A stretch of 64,000 bases of DNA from contig NZ_SNXY01000012.1 in NCBI RefSeq assembly GCF_004362745.1, positions 62,001 to 126,000 of the forward strand, read 5' to 3'. This document shows, piece after piece, positions 21,845 to 30,548 of the stretch. The notes under the pieces were generated by a model that was not told where the DNA came from, ran no database searches, and saw nothing but the letters and a program-made list of their open reading frames with translations. Each line of letters opens with the position of its first letter. The first letter of the stretch is position 1. This stretch comes from Oharaeibacter diazotrophicus. Lineage in GTDB: Bacteria; Pseudomonadota; Alphaproteobacteria; Rhizobiales; Pleomorphomonadaceae. Made by a program: the position numbers and the translations under genes.

Positions 21845-22722
21845 GGGACCTCGGGACCGGTTGACGCGGCGCTCGCGGCCGCAGCCTCGTTCCGCTCTAG
21901 CGTGTTTTCGGCCGCGGGGAAAGCCGACGCGGGCGCGCGTCCACCGACGGCGTCGGAGAGCAGGCGCCGGACCTCGGCCTCGGCGCGGATGGTGACCGCC
22001 TTGCGGTCGCCCTCGCGGTCGAAGGTGATCGGGGCGCCGAAGGCGACGGTGACGTCGACCGCGCCCTCGCGGGCGAGCCCCATCAGGTGCGGGATCAGTT
22101 CGGCGTCGCCGAGCCAGGCCACCAGCGGGCGCCACTGCCGGCCGAGCGGCAGGCCGTGCAGCCGGGTGTAGGCGACCGCGACCGGCTGGACCAGGACGTG
22201 GGCGTGGCCGCCGGCGTCGATGGCGGCGCGGGCGGCGCCGACCAGGGCCGAGCGGAACGGCAGCAGCTTCAGCCCGTCGCTGGTGGTGCCCTCGGGAAAC
22301 AGCACCATGGCGTCGCCCTCGGACAGCCGCGCGGCGAGCTCGGCGGCCTGGGCGCCGGCCTTGGCCCGGCGCTCGCGCTCGATGAAGATCGAGCGCTGCA
22401 GCTTGGCGAACAGGCCGAAGATCGGCCAGGACGCCACCTCGCTCTTGGCGACGAAGGACAGCGGCATCAGCGAGCCGAGCACCAGGATGTCGAGCCAGGA
22501 GGCGTGGTTGGCGGTGATCAGCAGCGGCCGGCCGGTGGCCGGCGTGCCCTCGACGGTGACGCGCACGCCGATCACCTTCAGCGCGAGGCGGTGGAAGTGC
22601 ACCGGCAGGCGCCGCTTCACCGGCCAGTCGAAGCGCACCGCGGCCATCTGCAGCACGACCAGCAGCGCGGCGTAGAGCGCGAAGGGCGGCAGGACGACGA
22701 AGGGCCGTAGCCGGGCGATCAT
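21841..22722 (-). CDS. 1-acyl-glycerol-3-phosphate acyltransferase family (PlsC-like)
   Basis: A membrane-bound acyltransferase of 293 residues. After one N-terminal membrane segment ([19 protein letters not shown]), the PlsC domain shows the catalytic HX4D motif in [15 protein letters not shown], the FIERERR block, and [16 protein letters not shown] for acceptor binding. It may make phosphatidic acid, or acylate lyso-ornithine lipid as OlsA does in rhizobia; sequence alone does not decide. It overlaps both neighbours by 4 bp (fur before, miaB after), so it sits within a tightly coupled operon. The C-terminal 50 residues are Ala/Glu-rich and weakly conserved. Confidence 0.88.
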   Translation of the reverse strand: MIARLRPFVVLPPFALYAALLVVLQMAAVRFDWPVKRRLPVHFHRLALKVIGVRVTVEGTPATGRPLLITANHASWLDILVLGSLMPLSFVAKSEVASWPIFGLFAKLQRSIFIERERRAKAGAQAAELAARLSEGDAMVLFPEGTTSDGLKLLPFRSALVGAARAAIDAGGHAHVLVQPVAVAYTRLHGLPLGRQWRPLVAWLGDAELIPHLMGLAREGAVDVTVAFGAPITFDREGDRKAVTIRAEAEVRRLLSDAVGGRAPASAFPAAENTLERNEAAAASAASTGPEVP

Positions 22723-23162
22723 TCGGCGGCGGCCTCGGGGTCGGCGAGCGGCACGGCGTAAAGTTCGAGCCGGTGGTCGACGAGGCGGTAGCCGAGGCGC
22801 TTGGCGATCAGGTCCTGCAGCGCCTCGATCTCCTCGCTGCGGAACTCGATCACCCGGCCGGACCTGAGGTCGATCAGGTGGTCGTGGTGCTCCTCCGGCA
22901 CGGTCTCGTAGCGGGCGCGGCCGTCGCGGAAGTCGAGGCGGGCGATGATGCCGGCGTCCTCGAACAGCTTGACGGTGCGGTAGACCGTGGAGATCGAGAT
23001 GTTGTCGTCGACCGCGACGGCGCGGCGGAACACCTCCTCGACGTCGGGATGGTCGGACGCGGCCTCGAGCACGCGGGCGATCACCCGGCGCTGCTCGGTC
23101 ATCCGCATGCCCTTGGCGACGCAGAGGTCCTCCAGGGCGGAATAGCTGGTCTCGTCGGTCAC
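22719..23162 (-). CDS. fur: Fur/Mur family metal-dependent repressor
   Basis: The 147-residue protein has a winged-helix domain ([39 protein letters not shown]) and a metal-binding part ([30 protein letters not shown]). It lacks the CxxC pairs of classical Fur, which fits the alphaproteobacterial Mur branch that senses manganese. The GTG at 23,162 is chosen because an earlier ATG at 23,237 would overlap rimI by 26 bases and add unconserved sequence; no strong ribosome binding site is seen for either. It overlaps plsC by ATGA. It probably controls metal uptake genes elsewhere. Confidence 0.88.
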   Translation of the reverse strand: MTDETSYSALEDLCVAKGMRMTEQRRVIARVLEAASDHPDVEEVFRRAVAVDDNISISTVYRTVKLFEDAGIIARLDFRDGRARYETVPEEHHDHLIDLRSGRVIEFRSEEIEALQDLIAKRLGYRLVDHRLELYAVPLADPEAAAE

Positions 23163-23211
23163 CGCCGTCGGTCCCGGAAGCGGCGCCGGGACGGCGCCGT
23201 CACCCCCCGTG

Positions 23212-23700
23212 CTAGGAGATGTCGGCGCGCATGACAAGGGCGGTCGACGCCGGGCCGCCGGGCTTGGGATAGTAGTTCTTCCGCCGGCCGACCTCGCGGA
23301 AGCCGAGGCGGGCGTAGAGCGCCAGCGCCGGGGCGTTGCCGTCGTCGACCTCGAGGAACACCGACTTGACGCGGTCGTGGTAGAGCCGGCGCAGCGCCGT
23401 CTCCATCAGCCTCGTGGCGAGACCGCGGCCGCGCTGGCGCGGGGCGACGGCGACGGTGAGCACCTCGGCCTCGTCCTCGGCGGCGCGCACCATCACGAAG
23501 CCGATCGGACGGCGGGTGCCGAAGGGCGAGCCGCGGCGCGCCACCACGGTGACGACGCGGTCCTGGGCGAGCAGGGCCTCGATCTCGGCCGCGGCCCAGC
23601 CGCGGTGGAACGAGGCGGCGTGGATCTCGGCGAGGTCGTCGACGTCGTCGAGCCGGCCGGCGTCCACGATCGGGGGGTAGCTGGCGAACCAGGCGATCAT
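23212..23700 (-). CDS. rimI: Ribosomal protein S18-alanine N-acetyltransferase RimI
   Basis: A 162-residue GNAT acetyltransferase. The fold is visible from DLAEIHAASFHRGWAAAEIE through PIGFVMVRAAEDEAEVLTVAV to the acetyl-CoA loop PRQRGRGLATRLM, and ends in LEVDDGNAPALALYARLGF with NYYPKPGG. It probably acetylates the N-terminal Ala of ribosomal protein S18. Its start overlaps the tsaB stop (ATGA). The tsaB-rimI pairing is conserved across bacteria. Confidence 0.93.
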   Translation of the reverse strand: MIAWFASYPPIVDAGRLDDVDDLAEIHAASFHRGWAAAEIEALLAQDRVVTVVARRGSPFGTRRPIGFVMVRAAEDEAEVLTVAVAPRQRGRGLATRLMETALRRLYHDRVKSVFLEVDDGNAPALALYARLGFREVGRRKNYYPKPGGPASTALVMRADIS

Positions 23701-24380
23701 CTGGCGACCTCGACCAGGGCCGCCTGCGGCTTGGCGTCGGGCGGGCGGACGTAGAGGGGGACGACGGGGGCGAAGGGCGCGGCGAGCCGGCCGGCGAGGC
23801 GCGCCACGGCGCGGGGATCCGGCCCGCCGAGCGGGAAGGACGGCGGCACCACCAGGCCGGCGGTGGCGGCGGCGTGGGCGAGGATCGGCGCGCCGGAGCC
23901 GACGATCGCCGTGGCGCGGCCGGCGATCCGGGCGAGCACGTCGGCCGCCTCGGCGGCGAAGGGCGGCTCGATCTCGCGGCCGTCGGCGGCGTAGAGCGCG
24001 GCGTAGACCTCGCCGCGGCGGGCGTCGACGGTGGCGAGCACCGGGCCCTCGGCCGGTTCCGGCAGCGAGGCGGCGAGAGCCGGCAGGCTGCCGATGCCGA
24101 CGGCGGGCCGGCCGGTGGCGAGCGCCAGCCCGCGCGCGGCGGCGACGCCGACCCGGATGCCGGTGAAGCTGCCGGGGCCGACCGTGACGGCGAAGCGGTC
24201 GACGTCGGCGAGCGCGACGCCGGCCTCGGCGAGCACCGCGTCGACCAGCGGCAGCAGCCGCTCGGCGTGGCCGCGCTCCATGGTCTCGACGCGCACCGCG
24301 TCGAGACGCGGCCCGACGAGGGCGACGGCGGTGCGGTCGTGGGCGGTGTCGAAGGCGAGCACGATCATGGTTTTCCGCAT
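23697..24380 (-). CDS. tsaB: tRNA threonylcarbamoyladenosine biosynthesis protein TsaB
   Basis: TsaB partners TsaD and TsaE to make t6A37 in tRNAs. The 227-residue protein has the ASKHA-like fold (VLAFDTAHDRTAVAL, GHAERLLPLVDAVL, FAVTVGPGSFTGIRVGVAAARG, ATVDARRGEVYAALY). GGAG lies 5 bases before the ATG at 24,380 (MRKTMIVLAF); an ATG four codons downstream is the alternative. It is the first gene of the run tsaB-rimI-fur-plsC-miaB and diverges from an RNA methyltransferase gene 153 bp away. Confidence 0.93.
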   Translation of the reverse strand: MRKTMIVLAFDTAHDRTAVALVGPRLDAVRVETMERGHAERLLPLVDAVLAEAGVALADVDRFAVTVGPGSFTGIRVGVAAARGLALATGRPAVGIGSLPALAASLPEPAEGPVLATVDARRGEVYAALYAADGREIEPPFAAEAADVLARIAGRATAIVGSGAPILAHAAATAGLVVPPSFPLGGPDPRAVARLAGRLAAPFAPVVPLYVRPPDAKPQAALVEVAR

Positions 24381-24533
24381 AAGGGCTCCGACGCCGGCTG
24401 TCGAGACGACCGAACGACCCATCCGGGACGCGCGCGGGCGGGACGCCGCGCTTGCCGGCCGCCCCCGAGCCGGCTATCGGGAACGGACCGCCGCCGGACG
24501 ACGAGCGCCCCGGCGGCCTCCCCGCGAGGTCCG

Positions 24534-25652
24534 ATGGTGAAGACGCAACGCCCGAACGGTCCGAAGGACGGCCGGCCGCGCCGGCCCGAGCCGTGCCCGG
24601 CGCCGACCGGCGAGCGCGCCGCGCCGCGCCGCGACGAGCCCCGCCGGGACGATTCCCGGCGCGAGGAGCCGCGCGGGCCGGCCCGTCCCTCGGCGGCGCC
24701 GAAGCCGGCGCGGCCGGTGCCGCTGCCGCTCGGGGCCCGCCGGGTCCGCGAAACCGTCGGCACCATCCTCGCCAGCGACGGCTGGGACGACTACGCCCTC
24801 CTCGACATGGGCGCCGGCGAGAAGCTCGAGCGCTACGGTGCGCTGACCGTGGTCCGGCCCGAGCCGCAGGCGATGGGGCCGCGCCGGCTCGCGCCCGCGG
24901 TCTGGGAGGCGGCCGGCGCCGCCTTCACCGGCGACGTCGACGAGGAGGGCCCCGGGCGCTGGAAGACCGCGCCGGGCATCGGCGAGACCTGGGAGATGGC
25001 CGTCCTCGGCGTGCCCTTCGTCTGCCGCTTGACCTCGTTCCGCCACGTCGGCGTGTTCCCCGAGCAGGTCGAGCACTGGCGCTGGATGGCCGAGCGGATC
25101 GCGGACCGGCCCCGGCCGGCGCGGATCCTCAACCTGTTCGGCTACACCGGCCTCGCCTCGCTGGTGGCGGCGCGGGCCGGCGCCGAGGTCACCCACGTCG
25201 ACGCCTCGAAGAAGGCGGTGGCCTGGGGCCGCGAGAACCAGGCGCTCGCCGGCCTCGACGCCGCGCCGATCCGTTGGATCGTCGACGACGCCGTCAAGTT
25301 CTGCGAGCGCGAGGTGCGCCGCGGCCGGCTCTACGACGGCATCCTGCTCGACCCCCCACGCTTCGGCCGCGGGCCCGACGGCGAGGTGTGGAACCTCACC
25401 GACGACCTGCCGCACATGCTCGACCTCGTCCGCGCGATCCTGGCGCCGGGGCCGTCCTTCGCGATCCTGACGGCCTACGCCATCCGCGCCTCGTTCCTGT
25501 CGATCCACGAGCTCGCCGCCGACCTCCTCGGCGACCGGCCGGGCCGGCTGGAGTCCGGCGAGCTGGCGCTGCGCGAAACCGGCCTGCCCGGCACGGCCGG
25601 CCGGCTGCTCTCCACCTCGATGTTCGCCCGTTTCCAAGGGGATCCCGCATGA
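24534..25652 (+). CDS. Class I SAM-dependent methyltransferase, RlmI-like
   Basis: A 372-residue methyltransferase. The first 65 residues are Arg/Pro-rich and disordered, with repeated RRDEPRRDDSRREEP. The catalytic domain shows motif I as ARILNLFGYTGLASLVAARAG, the acidic VTHVDASKKAVAWGREN, and the motif IV-like LLDPPRFGRGPDGEVW, as in rRNA large-subunit m5C methyltransferase RlmI and relatives. GAGG precedes the ATG at 24,534, and the longer upstream frame is a shadow of tsaB. The stop overlaps the start of the next gene (ATGA), so both RNA methyltransferases are co-translated. The substrate is probably 23S rRNA but this is not proven. Confidence 0.85.
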   Translation: MVKTQRPNGPKDGRPRRPEPCPAPTGERAAPRRDEPRRDDSRREEPRGPARPSAAPKPARPVPLPLGARRVRETVGTILASDGWDDYALLDMGAGEKLERYGALTVVRPEPQAMGPRRLAPAVWEAAGAAFTGDVDEEGPGRWKTAPGIGETWEMAVLGVPFVCRLTSFRHVGVFPEQVEHWRWMAERIADRPRPARILNLFGYTGLASLVAARAGAEVTHVDASKKAVAWGRENQALAGLDAAPIRWIVDDAVKFCEREVRRGRLYDGILLDPPRFGRGPDGEVWNLTDDLPHMLDLVRAILAPGPSFAILTAYAIRASFLSIHELAADLLGDRPGRLESGELALRETGLPGTAGRLLSTSMFARFQGDPA

Positions 25653-26482
25653 GGAGCGACCGCCCCGAGACCGCCGCCCCCGGCCAGGTCAAGCAGATCA
25701 CCTCGCTCGCCAACCCGCTGGTCAAGGACCTGCGCGCGCTGGCGATGAAGAAGCACCGCGACGAGACCGGGCTGTTCCTCGGCGAGGGACTGAAGCTCGT
25801 CACCGACGCCCTCGCGGTCAACTGGCCGGTCGACACCATCTGCTTCTCCGGCTCGGTGCGCGACCAGCCGGCGGTGGCGCAGGCCGCCGCCAAGGTGCAC
25901 GCCCGCGGCGGCACCGTGCTCGACGTCTCCGAGGCGGTGCTCGGCAAGATCACCCGGCGCGACAATCCGCAGATGGTGGTCGGCGTGTTCCGCCAGCGCC
26001 TGCGCCCGCTCGCCGAGGTGAGGCCGGCCGACGGCGAGGTCTGGGTGGCGCTCGAGCAGGTCCGCGACCCCGGCAACCTCGGCACCATCGTCCGCACCGT
26101 GGATTCAGTCGGGGCCAAGGGCGTGATCCTGGTCGGCGAGACCTGCGACCCGTTCTCGGTCGAGGCGGTGCGCGCCACCATGGGCTCGATGTTCCACGTG
26201 CCGCTGGTGCGCGCCTCGCGCGAGGCCTTCCTCGCCTGGGCGAAGACCGCGCGCACGCGCCTCGTCGGCACGCACCTGAAGGCCACCCACGACTACCGCC
26301 GCGCCGCGGCGCCGGGACCGGTGGTGCTGGTGATGGGCAACGAGCAGCAGGGGCTCACCGAGCCGCTCGCCGAGGCCTGCACCGTCCGCGTCAAGATCCC
26401 GATGGCCGGGCAGGCCGACAGCCTCAACCTCGCCGTCGCCACCGGCGTCATGCTCTACGAGCTGCGCCGCGACGCGCTGTAG
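25649..26482 (+). CDS. TrmH/SpoU-family RNA methyltransferase
   Basis: The 277-residue product has the substrate-binding N-terminal domain (QITSLANPLVKDLRALAMKK...GLFLGEGLKLVTDAL) and a SPOUT knot domain with the three family motifs: VWVALEQVRDPGNLGTIVRT, VLVMGNEQQGLT and VKIPMAGQADSLNLAVATGV. This is the pattern of 2'-O-ribose methyltransferases for rRNA or tRNA (RlmB or TrmH types). The target is not clear. Its start overlaps the preceding methyltransferase stop, and an AAGGGGAT ribosome binding site lies inside that gene. It converges on a glycosyltransferase gene with only 9 bp between stops. Confidence 0.9.
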   Translation: MRSDRPETAAPGQVKQITSLANPLVKDLRALAMKKHRDETGLFLGEGLKLVTDALAVNWPVDTICFSGSVRDQPAVAQAAAKVHARGGTVLDVSEAVLGKITRRDNPQMVVGVFRQRLRPLAEVRPADGEVWVALEQVRDPGNLGTIVRTVDSVGAKGVILVGETCDPFSVEAVRATMGSMFHVPLVRASREAFLAWAKTARTRLVGTHLKATHDYRRAAAPGPVVLVMGNEQQGLTEPLAEACTVRVKIPMAGQADSLNLAVATGVMLYELRRDAL

Positions 26483-26491
26483 GCGCCGCCC

Positions 26492-27847
26492 TCAGCCGAT
26501 GCGGTCGTAGAGGGCGGTTAGGCGTTCGTCGTAGCGCTCGGGCGCGAAAAAGGCGGCGCGGTCGCGGCCGGCGGTCTCGAGGTGGGCGACGAGGTCGTCG
26601 TCGGCGGCGAGTTCGCGGATCGCGGCGGCGATGTCGTCGGCGTCGTAGGCGTCGACGAGGCGGGCGGCATCGGCGGCGATCTCGCCGTTGGAGCCCTCGC
26701 GGCTGGTGATCACCGCGGTGCCGAGCTGCATCGCCTCGACGATCGGCAGGCCGAAGCCCTCGTAGATCGAGGGGAACACCACGCTGCGCGCGCCCTGGAT
26801 CAGGCTCGTCAGCAGGTGGAACGGCAGATACTCCATGCGGAGCACCCGGGCGCGGCCGGCGACGATGGTGGTGATGCCGGGCTCCGGGCCGGCATTGCGG
26901 CCCTCGAGCCCGGGGATCGGGTGGCGCGTCACGGTCTGCCCGAGATGGGCGCCAAGCAGCGCGAGGTCCTCGGCGTCCTTCCAGGACACCGAGCCGACCA
27001 GCACCAGCGGCCGGTCGACCTGCGCCTTCAGGAAGCCCTCGACGATGCGGGCGACGTTCTTCTTCGGCTCGATCGCGCCGAAGAACAGGAAGTAGTCCTT
27101 GAAGTCGAGGCCGAACACCGCGGCGATCTCGTCGGCGATGGCGCCGCGGTCGCGTCCGAGCGCCTCCGGCGGCGGCGCCGACGACTGCCAGGTGTTGGTG
27201 ACGCGGTCCTCCGGGACGCCGTAGAGCGAGACGATGTCGCGCCGCGAGGCCTCGGAGACGGTGACGATGTGGTCGGCGCGCCGGCAGACGTCGGCGAGCA
27301 GGCGGTGGTGGAACACCTTGTCGTCGAGAGTGGTGAAGGGCAGGCGCAGCGGCACGAGGTCGTGCACGGTGTAGATGTTGGCGGCACCCTTCAGGCGCAC
27401 CGGCACCGGATAGGTCCAGTGCGCGATGTCGGCGCCGCCGTCGTAGGCGATCGGCAGCGGGCCGCGCCAGACGCGGAAGTGCCAGCGCGAGAATTCGTAG
27501 AGGTCGCGGTAGTTGAAGATGCGGTCGTAGGCCGGCATCCGGAGGCCGAAGCCCTTGGTGATCACCGCGCCGGTCACCGGCACCTGCCAGGGCCGGAGGC
27601 CGAAGGGCGAGCGCGCCAGCCGGCGGATCGTCGCCGCCGTCGACATGCCGCGCCGGCCGGGATCGAAGAAGGCGACCTCGCTCATCAGCGGGTCGCGGGC
27701 CTCGTCGGCCTTGACGCCGTAGACCACGTCGACGTGGTGGCCGAGCGCCTTCAGGCGCTGGCTGAGGTTGCGGCCGTAGGTGGCCACGCCGGTCCCGCGC
27801 TCGAAACCGAGGTTGTAGCCGTCCAACATGATGCGCCGACGCGCCAT
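26492..27847 (-). CDS. Glycosyltransferase family 4 (GT-B) protein
   Basis: A 451-residue cytosolic glycosyltransferase. The N-terminal half starts MARRRIMLDGYNLGFERGTG with the sugar-acceptor loop GTGVATYGRNLSQRL, and the middle has IYTVHDLVPLRLPFTT and IVTVSEASRRDIVSLYGV. The C-terminal donor-binding domain has FFGAIEPKKNVARIVEGF and the EX7E motif in FPSIYEGFGLPIVEAM. It resembles mannosyl- or other hexosyltransferases of polysaccharide pathways. It is divergent from a Wza-type export gene across 279 bp, suggesting a shared role in surface polysaccharide. The precise sugar is unknown. Confidence 0.88.
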   Translation of the reverse strand: MARRRIMLDGYNLGFERGTGVATYGRNLSQRLKALGHHVDVVYGVKADEARDPLMSEVAFFDPGRRGMSTAATIRRLARSPFGLRPWQVPVTGAVITKGFGLRMPAYDRIFNYRDLYEFSRWHFRVWRGPLPIAYDGGADIAHWTYPVPVRLKGAANIYTVHDLVPLRLPFTTLDDKVFHHRLLADVCRRADHIVTVSEASRRDIVSLYGVPEDRVTNTWQSSAPPPEALGRDRGAIADEIAAVFGLDFKDYFLFFGAIEPKKNVARIVEGFLKAQVDRPLVLVGSVSWKDAEDLALLGAHLGQTVTRHPIPGLEGRNAGPEPGITTIVAGRARVLRMEYLPFHLLTSLIQGARSVVFPSIYEGFGLPIVEAMQLGTAVITSREGSNGEIAADAARLVDAYDADDIAAAIRELAADDDLVAHLETAGRDRAAFFAPERYDERLTALYDRIG

Positions 27848-28126
27848 TCGGGGTCGCTCCGTCCACCGCGGTTTCCGGGGCGGAGGTGTAGGCGAGGCGG
27901 TGCGCCGTCCGCAAGGGCGCGGGCACCGTCGTCATGGATACCGATTGTTCAGACTCGTCGTCCCAATTCTAACGAACGGCCGTCCCGCCCGGGGCGGACC
28001 GGCGTTGCAGGATTGCCGCCGGCGCCGGGAATGCGCCGGCGCCCGGCCGGTGCGGACGGGGGCGGGCATTTCCAAGCCCGCCGCCTTCGGCTAAGACGGT
28101 TCGCGATCAAACGAGGGTCTCGAAGA

Positions 28127-29284
28127 GTGCAGCATCGATTCGGTCCCGTCGCGATCGCGCTCGCCCTGGCACTCGGCGGCTGCGGTACGCTGCCCGCCGC
28201 CGGCCCGGCGACGCGGGACATCGTGGCGGAGAAGCCCGGGGTCGCCGGTCTCGCCTATCAGGTGATCGACGTCGACCAGACCGTGCTGGCCAAGCTGGCC
28301 GGTCGGCGCGACGACACCTTCAAGGGCCGCTTCCCCGAGCGTGGCGGCGGTGCCAGCGAGGCCATCGGCGTCGGCGACTACGTGGCGGTCACGATCTGGG
28401 AGGCCTCGGTCGGCGGTCTGTTCTCCGCCGGCGACAGCGCCTCCAAGTCGGCGACGGTGCCCGAGCAGCCGGTGTCCGCGGCCGGCACCATCGTGGTGCC
28501 CTACGCCGGCGTCATCAAGGTGGCCGGCCACACCCCGACCCAGGTCAAGACGATCGTCGAGCAGGCGCTCGCCGGCAAGGCGATCGAGCCGCAGGTGCTC
28601 GTCAACGTCACGCGCAACGCCACCAACACCGTCACGGTGATCGGCGAGGTCGTGAAGGGCGGCGTGGTGCCGCTCGCCATGCCGGGCGCCCGCCTCCTCG
28701 ACGCGCTCGCCGCCGCCGGCGGCATCTCGGCGCCGGTCAACCAGGTGTTCCTCCAGGTCGCCCGCGGCGGCCGCACCGTGCGGGTGCCGCTGCAGACCGT
28801 GCTGCAGGACCCCGGCGAGAACGTGCAACTGCGCCCGAAGGACACCGTCGTCGCCCTGCGCGACCCGCAGTCCTTCACCATCTTCGGCGCCAGCGGTTCG
28901 AGCAGCCGCGTCGAGTTCGACGCCAGCGGCACGACACTCGATCAGGCGCTCGCCAAGGTCGGCGGCCTCCAGACCCAGCAGGCCGATCCGGCGGCGGTGT
29001 TCCTGTTCCGCTTCGAGCGGCCGGACATCGTCGGCGCGCTCGACCCGACCAACGCCGACTACCGCGCCGGCAAGCAGGCGATCCCGATCGTCTACCGGGT
29101 CAACATGCGCGAGGCGTCGGGCCTGTTCGTCGCCAAGACGCTGCGGCTCTACGACAAGGACACCGTCTACGTCGCGTCGGCGCCCTCGCTCGAGCTGCAG
29201 AAGTTCTTCCAGCTGATCGGTACGCTGACGCAGCCGTTGCAGTCCGGCCTGCAGACCGCGAGCGCGGCCGAGAAGCTGCAGTGA
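28127..29284 (+). CDS. Outer-membrane polysaccharide export lipoprotein, Wza type
   Basis: The 385-residue product starts with a GTG at 28,127 (GAGGGTC upstream) and a lipoprotein signal (IALALALGGC, Cys 19). A poly-export domain follows (AIGVGDYVAVTIWEASVGGL, VPEQPVSAAGTIVVPYAGVI, PTQVKTIVEQALAGKAIEPQ), then SLBB-type domains (VTVIGEVVKGGVVPLAMPGA and SFTIFGASGSSSRVEFDASG). Wza-type proteins form the outer-membrane channel for capsule or exopolysaccharide. No Wzc, Wzx or Wzy gene lies nearby, so the partners are elsewhere. The in-frame open sequence upstream overlaps the antisense of the glycosyltransferase and is not coding. Confidence 0.9.
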   Translation: MQHRFGPVAIALALALGGCGTLPAAGPATRDIVAEKPGVAGLAYQVIDVDQTVLAKLAGRRDDTFKGRFPERGGGASEAIGVGDYVAVTIWEASVGGLFSAGDSASKSATVPEQPVSAAGTIVVPYAGVIKVAGHTPTQVKTIVEQALAGKAIEPQVLVNVTRNATNTVTVIGEVVKGGVVPLAMPGARLLDALAAAGGISAPVNQVFLQVARGGRTVRVPLQTVLQDPGENVQLRPKDTVVALRDPQSFTIFGASGSSSRVEFDASGTTLDQALAKVGGLQTQQADPAAVFLFRFERPDIVGALDPTNADYRAGKQAIPIVYRVNMREASGLFVAKTLRLYDKDTVYVASAPSLELQKFFQLIGTLTQPLQSGLQTASAAEKLQ

Positions 29285-29372
29285 TCCCTCGCCGCCCGGT
29301 GCCGACCGGGCGGCTTTCCCCTTCGCGCACCGTGCCGCTCCGACCGCGCGTCCGAACCGGCCGGGGCAATGC

Positions 29373-30050
29373 TCAGAGACCGCGGGCGGCGACGGCGGCG
29401 AAGGTGGCGGCCAAGAGGGCGCGGGCCGGTCTCGCGGCCTTGCGCGGCGGCTGCTCGTCGGTCTGATCCGCGCCGACCATGGCGGTCGGAACCTCCTCGG
29501 CGACGTCGAAGGTGGCGCCGAGCGACCACCATCCCGCCGGCAGGAGGCGCGTCGCGATCGCGAGGGCGATGTCGAGCGATTCGGTCGGCCGGCCGTTCGG
29601 CAGCACGTCGGCGGAGGTGGGCTGGCCGCGGTTGACCAGGGCGTAGTAGGCACGGACGACGTCGCGATCGAGGGTGGCGGCGTCGGCCCGCGCGTCCTCG
29701 AGCCGGGCGACCAGCCGGACCAGACCGTCGACGCTGACCCGGCCCTCGTTGGCGATGTCGGCGATGTGGGTGGTGACCTCGTCGTGGACGGCGCCGACCT
29801 CCTCGGCGGAACCGTCGCCGGTCTGCGAGCGGATCGCCTCCTTCTTCTCGCGCACCACCTTCACCGCACTGCGCACGCCGTCGAGATAGGCGGCCTTGCG
29901 GACCTCCTCCTCGCGGGCGAGGGCGGCCTGGAGGACGGTCGCGAGTTCGCGCATCAGGTCCTTGGCCGGATGGGCCGGCCCGGTCGAGGCGTGGCGCAGC
30001 GCGCGCTCGATGAGCCGTTCCGGCGTCTGCACGTCCTTGATGTCGCTCAT
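29373..30050 (-). CDS. Hypothetical protein, helical with hydrophobic C-terminus
   Basis: A 225-residue protein of unknown function. It is largely helical: residues 10-90 are charged (LIERALRHAS, LMRELATVLQAALAREEEV, VREKKEAIRSQTGD), followed by DEVTTHIADIANEGRVSVDGLVRLVARLEDA and SLDIALAIATRLLPAGWWSLG. The C-terminal 25 residues after ADQTDEQPPRKAARPARA end in a weakly hydrophobic ALLAATFAAVAARGL. I recognise no enzymatic motif. Start choice is unclear: ATG at 30,050 or GTG at 30,062, with AGGAAG between too far and too near. It may form an operon with the small gene upstream. Confidence 0.6.
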   Translation of the reverse strand: MSDIKDVQTPERLIERALRHASTGPAHPAKDLMRELATVLQAALAREEEVRKAAYLDGVRSAVKVVREKKEAIRSQTGDGSAEEVGAVHDEVTTHIADIANEGRVSVDGLVRLVARLEDARADAATLDRDVVRAYYALVNRGQPTSADVLPNGRPTESLDIALAIATRLLPAGWWSLGATFDVAEEVPTAMVGADQTDEQPPRKAARPARALLAATFAAVAARGL

Positions 30051-30121
30051 GCTCGTCCGCACCGCTTCCTGTCGACGGCGTCACGCCGGCCGCCCGCCCC
30101 CTCGGGAGCGGGGGCGTTGGA

Positions 30122-30379
30122 TTATTCGATCGCGAGCGTGACTGTATAGATCTCGCGCAGGATTTCCTGGGCGTGCTCGACGATGGCGGCGTCGCGCTCG
30201 CCGTCGCCGTCCTCCGCGAGGGCGGCGGCGACGTCGTCGGCGGCGCGCTCGAACCCCTCGGCGAGCCAGGTGCCGGGATCGGGGCGCCGCACGGCCTCCT
30301 CGACGATCAGGCGCTTCAGCGCCGCCCTCAGCGCCACGACCTCGGCCACCAGAAGCTCCGTCGCGTCCAGCCTGTACAT
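30122..30379 (-). CDS. Small hypothetical protein
   Basis: A predicted 85-residue acidic helical protein ([19 protein letters not shown]..., ending YTVTLAIE) with no family that I recognise. The ATG at 30,379 is supported by GGGGAGAA just upstream; an earlier start in the same frame adds 25 unconserved residues. It is followed 71 bp later by the other unknown gene on the same strand and diverges from ftsK, with 169 bp between starts. Coding is supported by ribosome binding site quality and codon bias; the function is unknown. Confidence 0.5.
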   Translation of the reverse strand: MYRLDATELLVAEVVALRAALKRLIVEEAVRRPDPGTWLAEGFERAADDVAAALAEDGDGERDAAIVEHAQEILREIYTVTLAIE

Positions 30380-30548
30380 CGCGTTCTCCCCGCGGATCCC
30401 GGCAGACCATGCCCGATGCCGCGCCGCTCCGCCAGACCGGCCGGCGGCCGTCATGGTGAATCCAAACCGGGTGTTAACCCTGACGGGCTACTCATCGGAG
30501 GCGTCTCCGATCGGCGGCGCGCCCCGGTTTCGAGTGATAGGGTGTGTG

